Source of the DNA: Cordylochernes scorpioides | Lineage: Eukaryota; Arthropoda; Arachnida; Pseudoscorpiones; Chernetidae | Direction: 5' to 3' | Assembly: GCA_030710605.1 (NCBI GenBank) | Contig: CP092874.1 | Span: 17,905,451-17,969,450 of the forward strand | DNA length: 64,000 nucleotides | Shown: in pieces, positions 43,667 to 52,759 of the stretch | Layout: the number at the start of each line of letters is the position of its first letter | How positions within the stretch are numbered: position 1 is the stretch's first letter | Notes under the pieces: model-generated | Told to the model about the DNA's origin: nothing | Seen by the model: the letters and a program-made list of their open reading frames with translations, nothing else | Databases searched by the model: none | Position numbers and translations under genes: made by a program

Positions 43667-44363
43667 TCTTCTATATATATATAAAAATGAATGTATGTGT
43701 GTTTGTTTGTTTGTCCTTTATGCCTGACCAAACCACTCATTGGATCGCCATGAAACTTTGGGAAGTTATTTAGTATAGTACTGGGAAGGTTTCTAGCAAA
43801 TAAAATTTTTGAAATAACTTTTCGCCTAGAAATAATCAAGATAAATATTCTAATTTATCTGTTATAATTCAACAATCTGCTCTAAATATTATCATGATGA
43901 TACGATGATTTTGTAATGTAGAAAATTAGGAAAGACAAAATTCAGGATGACACGGCAATTTATTTGAGACAAGAATAATGATACAATTCAAAGGCAAGAT
44001 ACTATTCCTTTAACTTCCAATTACCGAGGGAACCAATTAATATTGATTTTATTCAACTTATCGAGTATTTTTCAAGGGACCGGGAAAAAATGTTCACTTT
44101 ATCGAGAGATTCGTTAAACAAACCTTTACTCGGGTAAAACCCGGGCGAAGCCGGGTACATCCATACAAGAATAATGATACAATTCCAAGGCAAGATACTA
44201 TTCCTTTAACTTCCAATTACCGAGGGAACCAATTAATATTGATTTTATTCAACTTATCGAGTATTTTTCAAGGGACCGGGAAAAAATGTTCACTTTATCG
44301 AGAGATTCGTTAGACAAACTTTTACTCGGGTAAAACCCGGGCGAAGCCGGGTACGTCCGCTAG
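43667..44363 (+). mobile_element. Non-autonomous Helitron with a repeated 3' end (unit 2)
   Basis: It starts A|TCTTCTATATATATATAAAAATG at 43667. A first hairpin occurs near 44135-44155 followed by 'tacatccatacaagaata', then a second copy of the 3' region ending with hairpin and canonical CTAG at 44360-44363. The tandem 3' end is complete here. Confidence 0.72.
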
Positions 44364-45015
44364 TATAAAAATGAATGTATGTGTTTTTGTTTGTTTGTCC
44401 TTTATGCCTGACCAAACCACTCATTGGATCGCCATGAAACTTTGGGAAGTTATTTAGTATAGTACTGGGAAGGTTTCTAGCAAATAAAATTTTTGAAATA
44501 ACTTTTCGCCTAGAAATAATCAAGATAAATATTCTAATTTATCTGTTATAATTCAACAATCTGCTCTAAATATTATCATGATGATACGATGATTTTGTAA
44601 TGTAGAAAATTAGGAAAGACAAAATTCAGGATGACACGGCAATTTATTTGAGACAAGAATAATGATACAATTCAAAGGCAAGATACTATTCCTTTAACTT
44701 CCAATTACCGAGGGAACCAATTAATATTGATTTTATTCAACTTATCGAGTATTTTTCAAGGGACCGGGAAAAAATGTTCACTTTATCGAGAGATTCGTTA
44801 AACAAACCTTTACTCGGGTAAAACCCGGACGAAGCCGGGTACATCCATACAAGAATAATGATACAATTCCAATTACCGAGGGCACCAATTAATATTGATT
44901 TTATTCAACTCATCGAGTATTTTTAAAGGGACCGGGAAAAAATGTTCACTTTATCGATAGATTCGTTAGACAAACCTTTACTCGGGTAAAACCCGGGCGA
45001 AGCCGGGAATATCCA
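44364..45015 (+). mobile_element. Additional tandem Helitron copy lacking its 5' TC (unit 2 only)
   Basis: Immediately after CTAG the sequence restarts as 'tataaaaatgaatgtatgtg', that is, a second body fused head-to-tail without the TC terminus. It has two further hairpins near 44825 and 44995, the last without CTAG. This extra copy explains most of the 0.6-kb shift between the two units downstream of this point. Confidence 0.65.
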
Positions 45016-45175
45016 TTTCGTAGCTTAACCCGTCTCTCCAAGAGGCATTCTCTTATTAAAGGTCTATTAGAGATTCTTTAATAGCAATTAGAATCTTCAA
45101 TGAGAGACCACCAACAGGAGAAACAAGTTGATTCATGTTTTTAGGTGGTCTTTCTTAAGAGACTCTATTTACATA

Positions 45176-45674
45176 TCTATATATATATATAAATGAATGT
45201 ATGTGTGTCTGTTTGTTTGTCCTTATTGCCTGACCAAACCACTCATTGGAACGCCATGAAACTTTGGGAAGTTATTTAGTATAGTACTGGGAAGGTTTCT
45301 AGCGAATAAAATTTTTGAAATAACTTTTCGCTTTAAAATAATCAAGATAAATATTCTAATTTATCTGTTATAATTCAACAATATGCTCTAAATATTATCA
45401 TGATGATACGATGATTTTGTAATGTAGAAAATTAGGATAGACAAAATTCAGGATGACACGGCAATTTATTTGAGACAAGAATAATGATACAATTCCAAGG
45501 CAAGATACTATTCCTTTAACATCCAATTACCGAGGGAACCAATTAATATTGATTTTATACAACTTATCGAGTATTTTTCAAGGGACCGGGAAAAAAATGT
45601 TCACTTTATCGAGAGATTCGTTAGACAAACTTTTACTCGGGTGAAACCCGGGCGAAGCCGGGTACGTCCGCTAG
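45176..45674 (+). mobile_element. Non-autonomous Helitron, canonical ends (unit 2)
   Basis: Duplicate of 16349-16851. Starts A|TCTATATATATATAT and ends hairpin-acgtccg-CTAG at 45671-45674, then T. Confidence 0.75.
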
Positions 45675-45696
45675 TAAATATATATTTTAAAATTAA

Positions 45697-46659
45697 TTGC
45701 GCAAGTTTTCTTGCTTGCTCCGTGTTTTCTTTTCCCTGGTTAAAATGTAATAATAAATGGAAACAAAATTATGCTCAACATTTATTTAAAATAAATTCCA
45801 CTATTAGATAAAAAAATTGGGCAGTTTATGGATGCTATCGTCCACAAATTATTGGTTTCGAGGCAATCCATTCATCAAAGCTAATTTTCAACTTTTTCGC
45901 GATCCACATCAGCCAGATTATCGACCAGAAGAGGTGATAATCCGATGGAGCGATGTCTGGAGAGTATGTTGAGTGGGCAAAACTTCCCATTTAATGTCTC
46001 TTAACGATTATGGGACATGTGGCCTTACATTGTCATGAAGCAGTATCAACTTACCATGTCTTTTCAACCATTCTGTTCGTTTCGCTGCGAGTTCTTGGCG
46101 TAACTGCGTTAATTGTAGTGATGAGGAGTGACTGTTCCGCCTGGTTGCAGAGGTTTTTAGTCAAGTATGCCGTGCTGATCCTATCAGTTTCACAGAAGAG
46201 CCTTTTTGCCCTAGCTCTTAGACTTGGAGGTCGAATTTGTCAGCTATCCTTGGCTTATCCATTATTTCTTGCCTTTAGGATTGTCAAAATAAATTTATTT
46301 TTACATTCCCGGTGTAATACGAAAGAAAAAAAACTTTCTTTGAAGCCTTTCCAGAAGGATTACAGATATCGTTTTTTATTTTTTCTTGTTCTTCTCACCC
46401 AATTTCACAACACCATTTTCCTTCCTTCTGGATCTTCTCTATGGCTTGAAAGCCATGTTAAATGACCTCTTGAGAGAAGCTTCTAATTTCGTCTTGTGTG
46501 TTTGAGCATCGTTCTCCTCCTATAATGCCTGCAGTTCTTAACCCTCGTACTTTTTTGGCGGTTTTCTTGTCGTCGTTCAAAATATCTAGGTTCGGTAAAA
46601 GTTTGAGTTTATGCAAATGAAAAATAATGATAAAAAATCGCGGAGTTATATTTGCGCAC
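45697..46659 (-). mobile_element. Second mariner-like transposon, decayed (unit 2)
   Basis: Almost identical to 16874-17838, with the same frame breaks and the same HDNVRPHV-type block on the minus strand. It was already dead at duplication. Confidence 0.75.
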
Positions 46660-46739
46660 ACAACCTTCTAAGAGAGATATATTTATAACCCAGGTTCCTG
46701 GGGCGCAGGACGCCAACTACCCGGGTAATAAAAAAAAAG

Positions 46740-46778
46740 ATGCCGAAACCTGGGATCGAACCAGGGACCTCGCACCCG
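46740..46778 (-). ncRNA. tRNA-like 3' half (unit 2)
   Basis: Identical to the relic at 17919-17957; B box and acceptor strand only. Confidence 0.55.
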
Positions 46779-47630
46779 ATAGATACATTGTAACGATGAG
46801 TGGAAATAAAAAATATAAGGTGATGAAAATTATATAATGAAATAATTTTTTATTAAATATATTCGGCATATTTTTTTTCAAATAGGAGAGGGTTTATCAG
46901 TTTTTGTGATATATATTGAGTAATAGATAAAACATTTCATATGTGAATTATAAATTAATGGTCAGTTTAACGTTTTTTTTTTCACTTAGGTTTAAGTAGA
47001 CTCCAAAATAAGAGAGAGTGGCATTGTTTTGATATATACTTTGACATGTAGCTTTAAGACTGGGTAGAGTTCTCTAGATATAGGTATTAAATTCTATTCA
47101 AATTTAATTGTATGCAAATAATATTATCCCTTTAATCCTTTTTTCCCGAAATCGTTTTTTTTTTGTGCTACTACTTTTTTGTATTACAAGGAAATCACCA
47201 AAAAAAAATCGCATTTTCTTAAAAAAAAAAAAAAAAGCGAATTTTCAGTAAGGTAAAAAATAAGAGGTTTCTAGGGCTAAGTTTATTTTTAGAAAATGTT
47301 TATTAAAGTGAAAATATCAGGCTTACAGGGATAGTTTCTCTTTTTAAACATTTTATTCTCTAACTATCGGGCCATGATATCCCTTCTAGAAGAGAAACAC
47401 AATATAATTAAATCGTTATATTGTAACAAGGGATTATTTTTTAGAAAATGTTTATTCTCTAGCAGGCCCGCAAAAGCTGGAAATTTGTGAATAAAAGTTT
47501 TCAACAAGTCAAAGTTTTCTTGTAAAATGAAATTTATCCCTGGAAGCATGATGGTTTTACCTTAATATTGATACAAGGGATTATTTTATTGAATATTGTG
47601 ATCGGAAGTTGATTATTGAAATATATGGTT
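46779..47630. other. AT-rich DNA, no gene (counterpart of 17958-18810)
   Basis: Same sequence as in unit 1 with small indels in A and T runs. It ends in the CT tract where the two units diverge. Confidence 0.5.
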
Positions 47631-47642
47631 CTCTCTCTCTCT

Positions 47643-48095
47643 CCGGCGAGGTGCCTCCTCGGGGCACAATGCCGACGTTGCCGTGCGGCTGGCCCTTCAC
47701 GCCCTTCCCCATCCAGCGCATCCGGCCTCAGCCCGGGAGTCCTGCATCGCCTGTGGGTCCGGAGACCTGTCACTGGCCCACCGCTACTGGTCCTGTGGGC
47801 GGATCAGGCCTGTCATCCTGGAAGCCTTCACTATCATCCAGCGGCCCCCTGACCTGCAGGGATGGATCTTCGGGCATGACCTGGAGGACGACGCCCTGGC
47901 CATCCTGGCGTCTGCCAAGACCCGTATATACAAGCACTTCCAGGGCCTGGAGATACGGGGCGTCCAAGAGGACCCTCTCATCGTCTGGAGGAGGACTCTA
48001 GCAAGATGGTGGAGCCTTCCTCAATCATAATTTCACTGTATTATTCTCATTATTTTTCATCCATAATTGACTAGTAGTCAATAAAGTATGTTTAA
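47643..48095 (+). mobile_element. 3'-terminal fragment of an L1/Tx1-like LINE in a (CT)n tract (unit 2 only)
   Basis: A G+C-rich piece follows 'ctctctctctct' directly. It encodes the last ~110 residues of an ORF2 with a C-terminal CIACGSGDLSLAHRYWSC motif (near 47735-47790), close to but distinct from the LINE at 21105. A 3' UTR follows. The downstream flank, after the nested Penelope-like insertion, resumes as (CT)n at about 50293. The LINE therefore sat between two CT tracts, consistent with a CT-repeat-specific target. Confidence 0.75.
47683..48030 (+). pseudogene. C terminus of LINE ORF2 (zinc-binding tail)
   Basis: The frame begins at the truncation and ends at TAA/TGA near 48030 after TLARWWSLPQS. 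Only the region after the reverse transcriptase is present. Comparison with 27605-27970 shows the same architecture with clearly diverged residues, so at least two LINE subfamilies exist in this genome. Confidence 0.7.
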
Positions 48096-48141
48096 GGAAG
48101 AAAAAAATTTTTTGCAACAAGTTTCTTTTATTCTGCAATTT

Positions 48142-48175
48142 GGCAAGCTTTCAGGCGTTAGCCTATCATCAGGCC
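48142..48175 (-). ncRNA. Hammerhead-like motif in the Penelope-like 3' region (left arm)
   Basis: Mirror of 50165-50198. On the minus strand: stem I GGC/GCC (3 bp), core CUGAUGA, an extra U, stem II AGGC/GCCU with UAAC loop, GAA, palindromic stem III AGCU, then U. The order is that of a minimal type I hammerhead, but the extra U beside stem II and the short stem I make it a weak candidate. Confidence 0.4.
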
Positions 48176-48454
48176 GATTTCGCAAATATATATTAAAATA
48201 TAATACAAAATCTAAACTATATATAGGGGTAGAACTGATCTTACCGGAAATAAACAAATTGTAATAAAATATATCGTATACACCGATACATGCAAATGTG
48301 CCGAAAACTTTAAAATAAAATAAAAAATAAAAAATTTTAAAACAAATTAAAAACTATGAAATTTGAGATACGCTAAGATTACATAAAAAGGACTAAATTA
48401 AGATTTGGAAATTACAAAAAGACAAAAAACCGACTATGAATTTATACAACTAAT

Positions 48455-49084
48455 TTAGCTATGGGATATATGAAGGTACTGCTGTGGTATATCGATCCTT
48501 CTGTTAATGCTCTTTTTATCGTTCGAAACCAAGGATTCCAGTATAAGTCTATTATGTTTTGAGAATATATTTCGGAAGTAACACTTGACTTCCTGTAGGT
48601 TGAAATGGTGGCCAGTAGAATCCTCATGTTGATAAATAAAAGATCTGCTATCTCGGTTCTTTACGTTCCTAATATGCTCTTTAACTCTGGTACCAACAGT
48701 TCGGCCGGTTTCCCCCACGTAAGAAGCGGTACATTGTTGGCAAGATAATGAATAAACCGCATTTTGCTGGTCACTCGGTTCTGTCTTAACCTGAGATTTC
48801 GTGATTGGATGTCTGACTAATTGGCCGATGGATCGAGAGCCTACAAAAACAGGCCTAATCCCAAATTTCCTCAAAACATCTGCTAGCCTTTGATTAGTAG
48901 GGGAATACTGCAAATAGCAATTAGATCGATATACCTGCCGGTTTCGGGGAAGGAACCCTTTATAAGTGTGTTTCATCTCAAATGAGGCTGGGAATCCATA
49001 TCTCTGGAGGTTTCGGATGATGTTGCCCTTTTCAATCTTTCTGAAGCCTGGAAGGGAACAATGCGTGATAATTCTTTTTGTCAA
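48455..49084 (-). CDS. Penelope-like element C-terminal region with GIY-YIG endonuclease (left arm, 209 aa)
   Basis: The frame is open for 209 codons and reads through a linker (RLADVLRKFGIRPVFV...) into a GIY-YIG nuclease: AVYSLSCQQCTASYVGETGR...KEHI. This has the VYS and YVG halves of the motif, the following arginine, and the CxxC typical of Penelope-like elements. The reverse transcriptase proper is missing because of 5' truncation. The first methionine is probably an internal codon. Such nucleases nick target DNA for retrotransposition. A stable product from this fragment is doubtful. Confidence 0.82.
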   Translation of the reverse strand: MTKRIITHCSLPGFRKIEKGNIIRNLQRYGFPASFEMKHTYKGFLPRNRQVYRSNCYLQYSPTNQRLADVLRKFGIRPVFVGSRSIGQLVRHPITKSQVKTEPSDQQNAVYSLSCQQCTASYVGETGRTVGTRVKEHIRNVKNRDSRSFIYQHEDSTGHHFNLQEVKCYFRNIFSKHNRLILESLVSNDKKSINRRIDIPQQYLHISHS

Positions 49085-49267
49085 TGTTTTGACTATGGAA
49101 ATCTTGTGACTTATATCGGGCCAAATGAGTTGAAATTGAGGTATGACGGCTCTATTCCTTTCTTATAATAAACGGTCGAATGGAATTTGTGAAATGGAAT
49201 AGAGCCGTCATACCTCAATTTCAACTCATTTGGCCCGATAAGTCACAAGATTTCCATAGTCAAAACA

Positions 49268-49896
49268 TTGACAAAAAGAATTATCAGGCATTGCTCCCTT
49301 CCAGGCTTCAGAAAGATTGAAAAAAGCAACATCATCCGAAACCTCCAGAGATATGGATTCCCAGCCTCATTTGTGATGAAACACACTTATAAAGGGTTCC
49401 TTCCCCGAAACCGGCAGGTATATCGATCTAATTGCTATTTGCAGTATTCCCCTACTAATCAAAGGCTAGCAGATGTTTTGAGGAAATTTGGGATAAGGCC
49501 TGTTTTGTAGGCTCTCGATCCATCGGCCAATTAGTCAGACATCCAATCACGAAATCTCAGGTTAAGACAGAACCGAGTGACCAGCAAAATGCGGTTTATT
49601 CATTATCTTGCCAACAATGTACCGCTTCTTACGTGGGGGAAACCGGCCGAACTGTTGGTACCAGAGTTAAAGAGCATATTAGGAACGTAAAGAACCGAGA
49701 TAGCAGATCTTTTATTTATCAACATGAGGATTCTACTGGCCACCATTTCAACCTACAGGAAGTCAAGTGTTACTTCCGAAATATATTCTCCAAACATAAT
49801 AGACTTACACTGGAATCCTTGGTTTCGAACGATAAAAAGAGCATTAACAGAAGGATCGATATTCCACAGCAGTACCTTCATATATCCCATAGCTAA
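49268..49896 (+). pseudogene. Penelope-like GIY-YIG region (right arm), frameshifted
   Basis: This mirror copy of the left-arm frame is broken near 49507, where a T run is one base shorter, producing a stop after GIRPVL. The frame resumes at 49633 with the GETGR...KEHI half of the nuclease. A few substitutions separate the arms (for example MTKRIIRH versus MTKRIITH), so they are not perfectly identical. Confidence 0.85.
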
Positions 49897-50164
49897 ATTA
49901 GTTGTATAAATTCATAGTCGGTTTTTTGTCTTATTGTAATTTTCAAATCTTAATTTAGTCCTTTTTATGTAATCTTAGCGTATCTCAAATTTCATAGTTT
50001 TAAAATTTTTTATTTTTTATTTTATTTTAAAGTTTTCGGCACATTTGCATGTATCGGTGTATACGATATATTTTATTACAATTTGTTTATTTCCGGTAAG
50101 ATCAGTTCTACGCCTATATATAGTTTAGATGTTGTATTATTTTTTAATATATATTTGCGAAATC

Positions 50165-50198
50165 GGCCTGATGATAGGCTAACGCCTGAAAGCTTGCC
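50165..50198 (+). ncRNA. Hammerhead-like motif in the Penelope-like 3' region (right arm)
   Basis: Core CUGAUGA at 50168-50174, stem II at 50176-50179 and 50084+100 (50184-50187), GAA at 50188-50190, AGCU at 50191-50194, cleavage-site-like U at 50195, stem I GGC/GCC at 50165-50167 and 50196-50198. Penelope-like elements are known to carry minimal hammerheads, which supports the reading. Activity is uncertain because of the additional U at 50175. Confidence 0.42.
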
Positions 50199-50290
50199 AA
50201 ATTGCAGAATAAAAGAAACTTGTTGCAAATTTTTTTTTTTCTTCATTAAATTACTGATTGCAATTATTTAGGTTTTTAAAGTATGTTTAA

Positions 50291-50293
50291 CCG

Positions 50294-50326
<33 letters not shown>
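50291..50326. repeat. (CT)n(TA)n microsatellite
   Basis: CT tract followed by TA tract between the Penelope-like insertion and the 1.36-kb palindrome. Confidence 0.9.
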
Positions 50327-50329
<3 letters not shown>

Positions 50330-51688
50330 ACAATAAATAGTTGTATAGTTTTATAGTTAAGTTTTCTATTAAAATTATCTTCATTATTTTGATTATTTAA
50401 ATTCAAATTATAAAATTTGTAAATTGTTATTATTTAGTATAGATAGAGAGAAAAAAAATCCTTTACTTCTAACACATCATCTAGTTAATTATATATTTAT
50501 AATTAATAACAATAAAATTTAACAACGTAACGTCTTTTGCATCGGCTTTTACACGTCATTTAGACATACTCTAATCCTATATATAGAATAATAGAAGTGA
50601 GAATATATATAATATTATACATTTTAGTAGTTAGAGAAAAGAGAGAAAGACAGAACCATGCACTTTTAATCAAACTAATAATAAGAAAACAAAAAGTTTT
50701 GTAAAGAAGGTAGATAAGATTGTTAGTATATATATATATATATTTTTAGAATTTTATATTTTATCCTTTTTTTTTTAAATGATTTTTTAATTTTTTTTAT
50801 TTTGAAATATGAATATAAATAGTTGTATTTAGTAATATATCTATACTATTAATTAACTTTTGTTATAAGTTTGGTTATTATGTTTTGAAACCCTAATGGT
50901 AGACCAGACATATACAAAAAAAAATTAAATTGGAGTAATTATTGAAAAAAGAGATCTGCTGAACCGGGAATTCTCAAATAGAAGTTCAGCGGCGTTTCAT
51001 CCCTTCTCTATTCTATTCTATATTCTTCTATTTGAGAATTCCCGGTTCAGCAGATCTCTTTTTTCAATAATTACTCCAATTTAATTTTTTTTTTGTATAT
51101 GTCTGGTCTACCATTAGGGTTTCAAAACATAATAACCAAACTTATAACAAAAGTTAATTAATAGTATAGATATATTACTAAATACAACTATTTATATTCA
51201 TATTTCAAAATAAAAAAATTTAAAAAATCATTAAAAAAAAAAAAAAGGATAAAATATAAAATTATAAATATATATATATATATATACTAACAATCTTATC
51301 TACCTTCTTTACAAAACTTTTTGTTTTCTTATTATTAGTTTGATTAAAAGTGCATGGTTCTGCATTTCTCTCTTTTCTCTAACTACTAAAATGTATAATA
51401 TTATATATATTCTCACTTCTATTATTCTATATATAGGATTAGAGTATGTCTAAATGACGTGTAAAAGCCGATGCAAAAGACGTTACGTTGTTAAATTTTA
51501 TTGTTATTAATTATAAATATATAATTAACTAGATGATGTGTTAGAAGTAAAGGATTTTTTTTTCTCTCTATCTATACTAAATAATAACAATTTACAAATT
51601 TTATAATTTGAATTTAAATAATCAAAATAATGGAGATAATTTTAATAGAAAACTTAACTATAAAACTATACAACTATTTATTGTTATA
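50327..51688. repeat. 1.36-kb palindrome of unknown nature (unit 2 only)
   Basis: Arms 50327-50984 and 51025-51688 are reverse complements along about 660 bp with only scattered differences (for example near 50650 versus 51365). The spacer is 40 bp at 50985-51024. No open frame of note and no known transposon motif is seen. The arm ends read 'tataacaataaatag' outward. It may be a foldback transposon or a replication-born inverted duplication. Transcripts across it would form a very long hairpin RNA. Confidence 0.88.
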
Positions 51689-51841
51689 ATTAATTTAGAT
51701 TTAGCTTGCTAATCTAACCAAATCTACTTGATATGAATCATCATTCTTATCAGTTTGCTCCTTGAGTTTTAAATGTAGAATCACTGTTATATTTTTATTA
51801 TATAGTTTTTACACTATATATATATATATATATATATAAAT
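51689..51841. other. AT-rich spacer
   Basis: No recognised feature. It ends in a TA tract at the start of the retrozyme-like element. Confidence 0.5.
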
Positions 51842-52317
51842 ATGAAAAAACAATAGAAAAAAATAAAAGATAAGTGGGTCAGGTGTTGATATTGAAAATA
51901 AATAAGGCATCTCCTGACCACAAGCACATGTGCTTTTTAGATGGCAGAGCGCCATCTAGTGGAGCAAAAATAAACTGAACGTTTATTTAGCTTGCTCCGT
52001 GATATTTCGCCAACCCAATTCCTTGATAAATCAAGAAAAGCCATCCACGAACGCGTTTCGCGCTGTTGGCGCTCGTCAGCGTGGAGAAGGCTGTAACCAC
52101 TGCGACCAAACATATTTTTTGGTCCCAATGGCTTCTTGAGAAATCAAGAAATGGGTATTTAAGGCCAAATTTGCGTAAAGATGCTTAACACATGAAAAAA
52201 CAATAGAAAAAAAAAAGAAATATAAGTGAGTCAGGTGTTGATATCAAAAATAAAGAAGGCATCTCCTGACCACGAGCACATGTGCTCGTGGTCAGGTGAT
52301 GCCTTCTTTATTTTTAA
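51842..52317 (-). mobile_element. Retrozyme/Penelope-LTR-like element, tandem period 350 bp (unit 2)
   Basis: Counterpart of 19987-20527. The repeated block starts at 51842 and 52192. The hammerhead is conserved base for base. The terminal foldback is shorter (spacer only a few bases, 'cacatgtgctcgtgg'). It belongs to the ancestral unit, because both units have it at the same place before the LINE. Confidence 0.65.
52044..52085 (-). ncRNA. Type I hammerhead ribozyme (unit 2)
   Basis: All 42 positions equal those of 20189-20230: stem I UCCACG/CGUGGA, CUGACGA, stem II GCGC/GCGC, GAA, ACGCGU, and U at 52050. The surrounding DNA has several differences between the units, whereas the ribozyme has none. 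Confidence 0.82.
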
Positions 52318-52406
52318 TATATATATATAAATATTATTTTATTATACCACCGTTGACTTGTGTATGATGACAATAAAATATTTTAAAATCTCTCTCTCTC
52401 TCTCTA

Positions 52407-52759
52407 ATCTGAACGACTCGGGTCCTACTCCGTCCGAAACGCTTAGCGTTTCTCAAGAGCCTCTTTCAACCAAGGATCGGCGATTATTGGCTGAGAAACA
52501 GAGGGAAGATATTTTGAAGAACAAGAAAGTTTCTGCAGCCATCGCCAGTGTCCAGAAGCTAGGCCTGGAGAGAGAAGATCTCCTCCAGGCACTTACGCAC
52601 AATGGAAAAATGGACAGGCTCATTGCAAAATTAAATATCGAGCAGAGAAAGGCCATTGCCAACTTGGCCACGGCGCTCATGGCTCTTACAGGGGACACCA
52701 GAAATACCCTGTATAGGAAGCTTTCACGCGCCAGAAACTCTGTTCGGCAGTCCAAATGA
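52407..52759 (+). pseudogene. C-terminal part of LINE ORF1 (unit 2)
   Basis: Same charged C-terminal region as at 21105-21461, open from the CT tract to the TGA that overlaps the ORF2 ATG (52756-52758). Confidence 0.65.

Larger units (their letters stand above)
48096..50277. mobile_element. Penelope-like element arranged as a head-to-head inverted repeat, with 13-bp target duplication (unit 2 only)
   Basis: Two arms of about 1.05 kb are reverse complements of each other around a spacer of about 35 bp near 49170. Each arm carries the 3' portion of a Penelope-like element: the end of the reverse transcriptase region and a GIY-YIG endonuclease. The direct repeat 'aaagtatgtttaa' at 48083-48095 and 50278-50290 frames the whole structure, so both arms inserted as one event into the 3' UTR of the LINE fragment. 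Inverted 5'-truncated copies are known for Penelope-like elements. Confidence 0.88.

Noticed and set aside
48096..51688. Assembly artefact as sole explanation of the two palindromes
   Set aside because: Not excluded, but the arms differ at scattered positions, the spacers are unique, and the first palindrome has a 13-bp target duplication. All these fit real insertions better than a collapsed or mirrored read.
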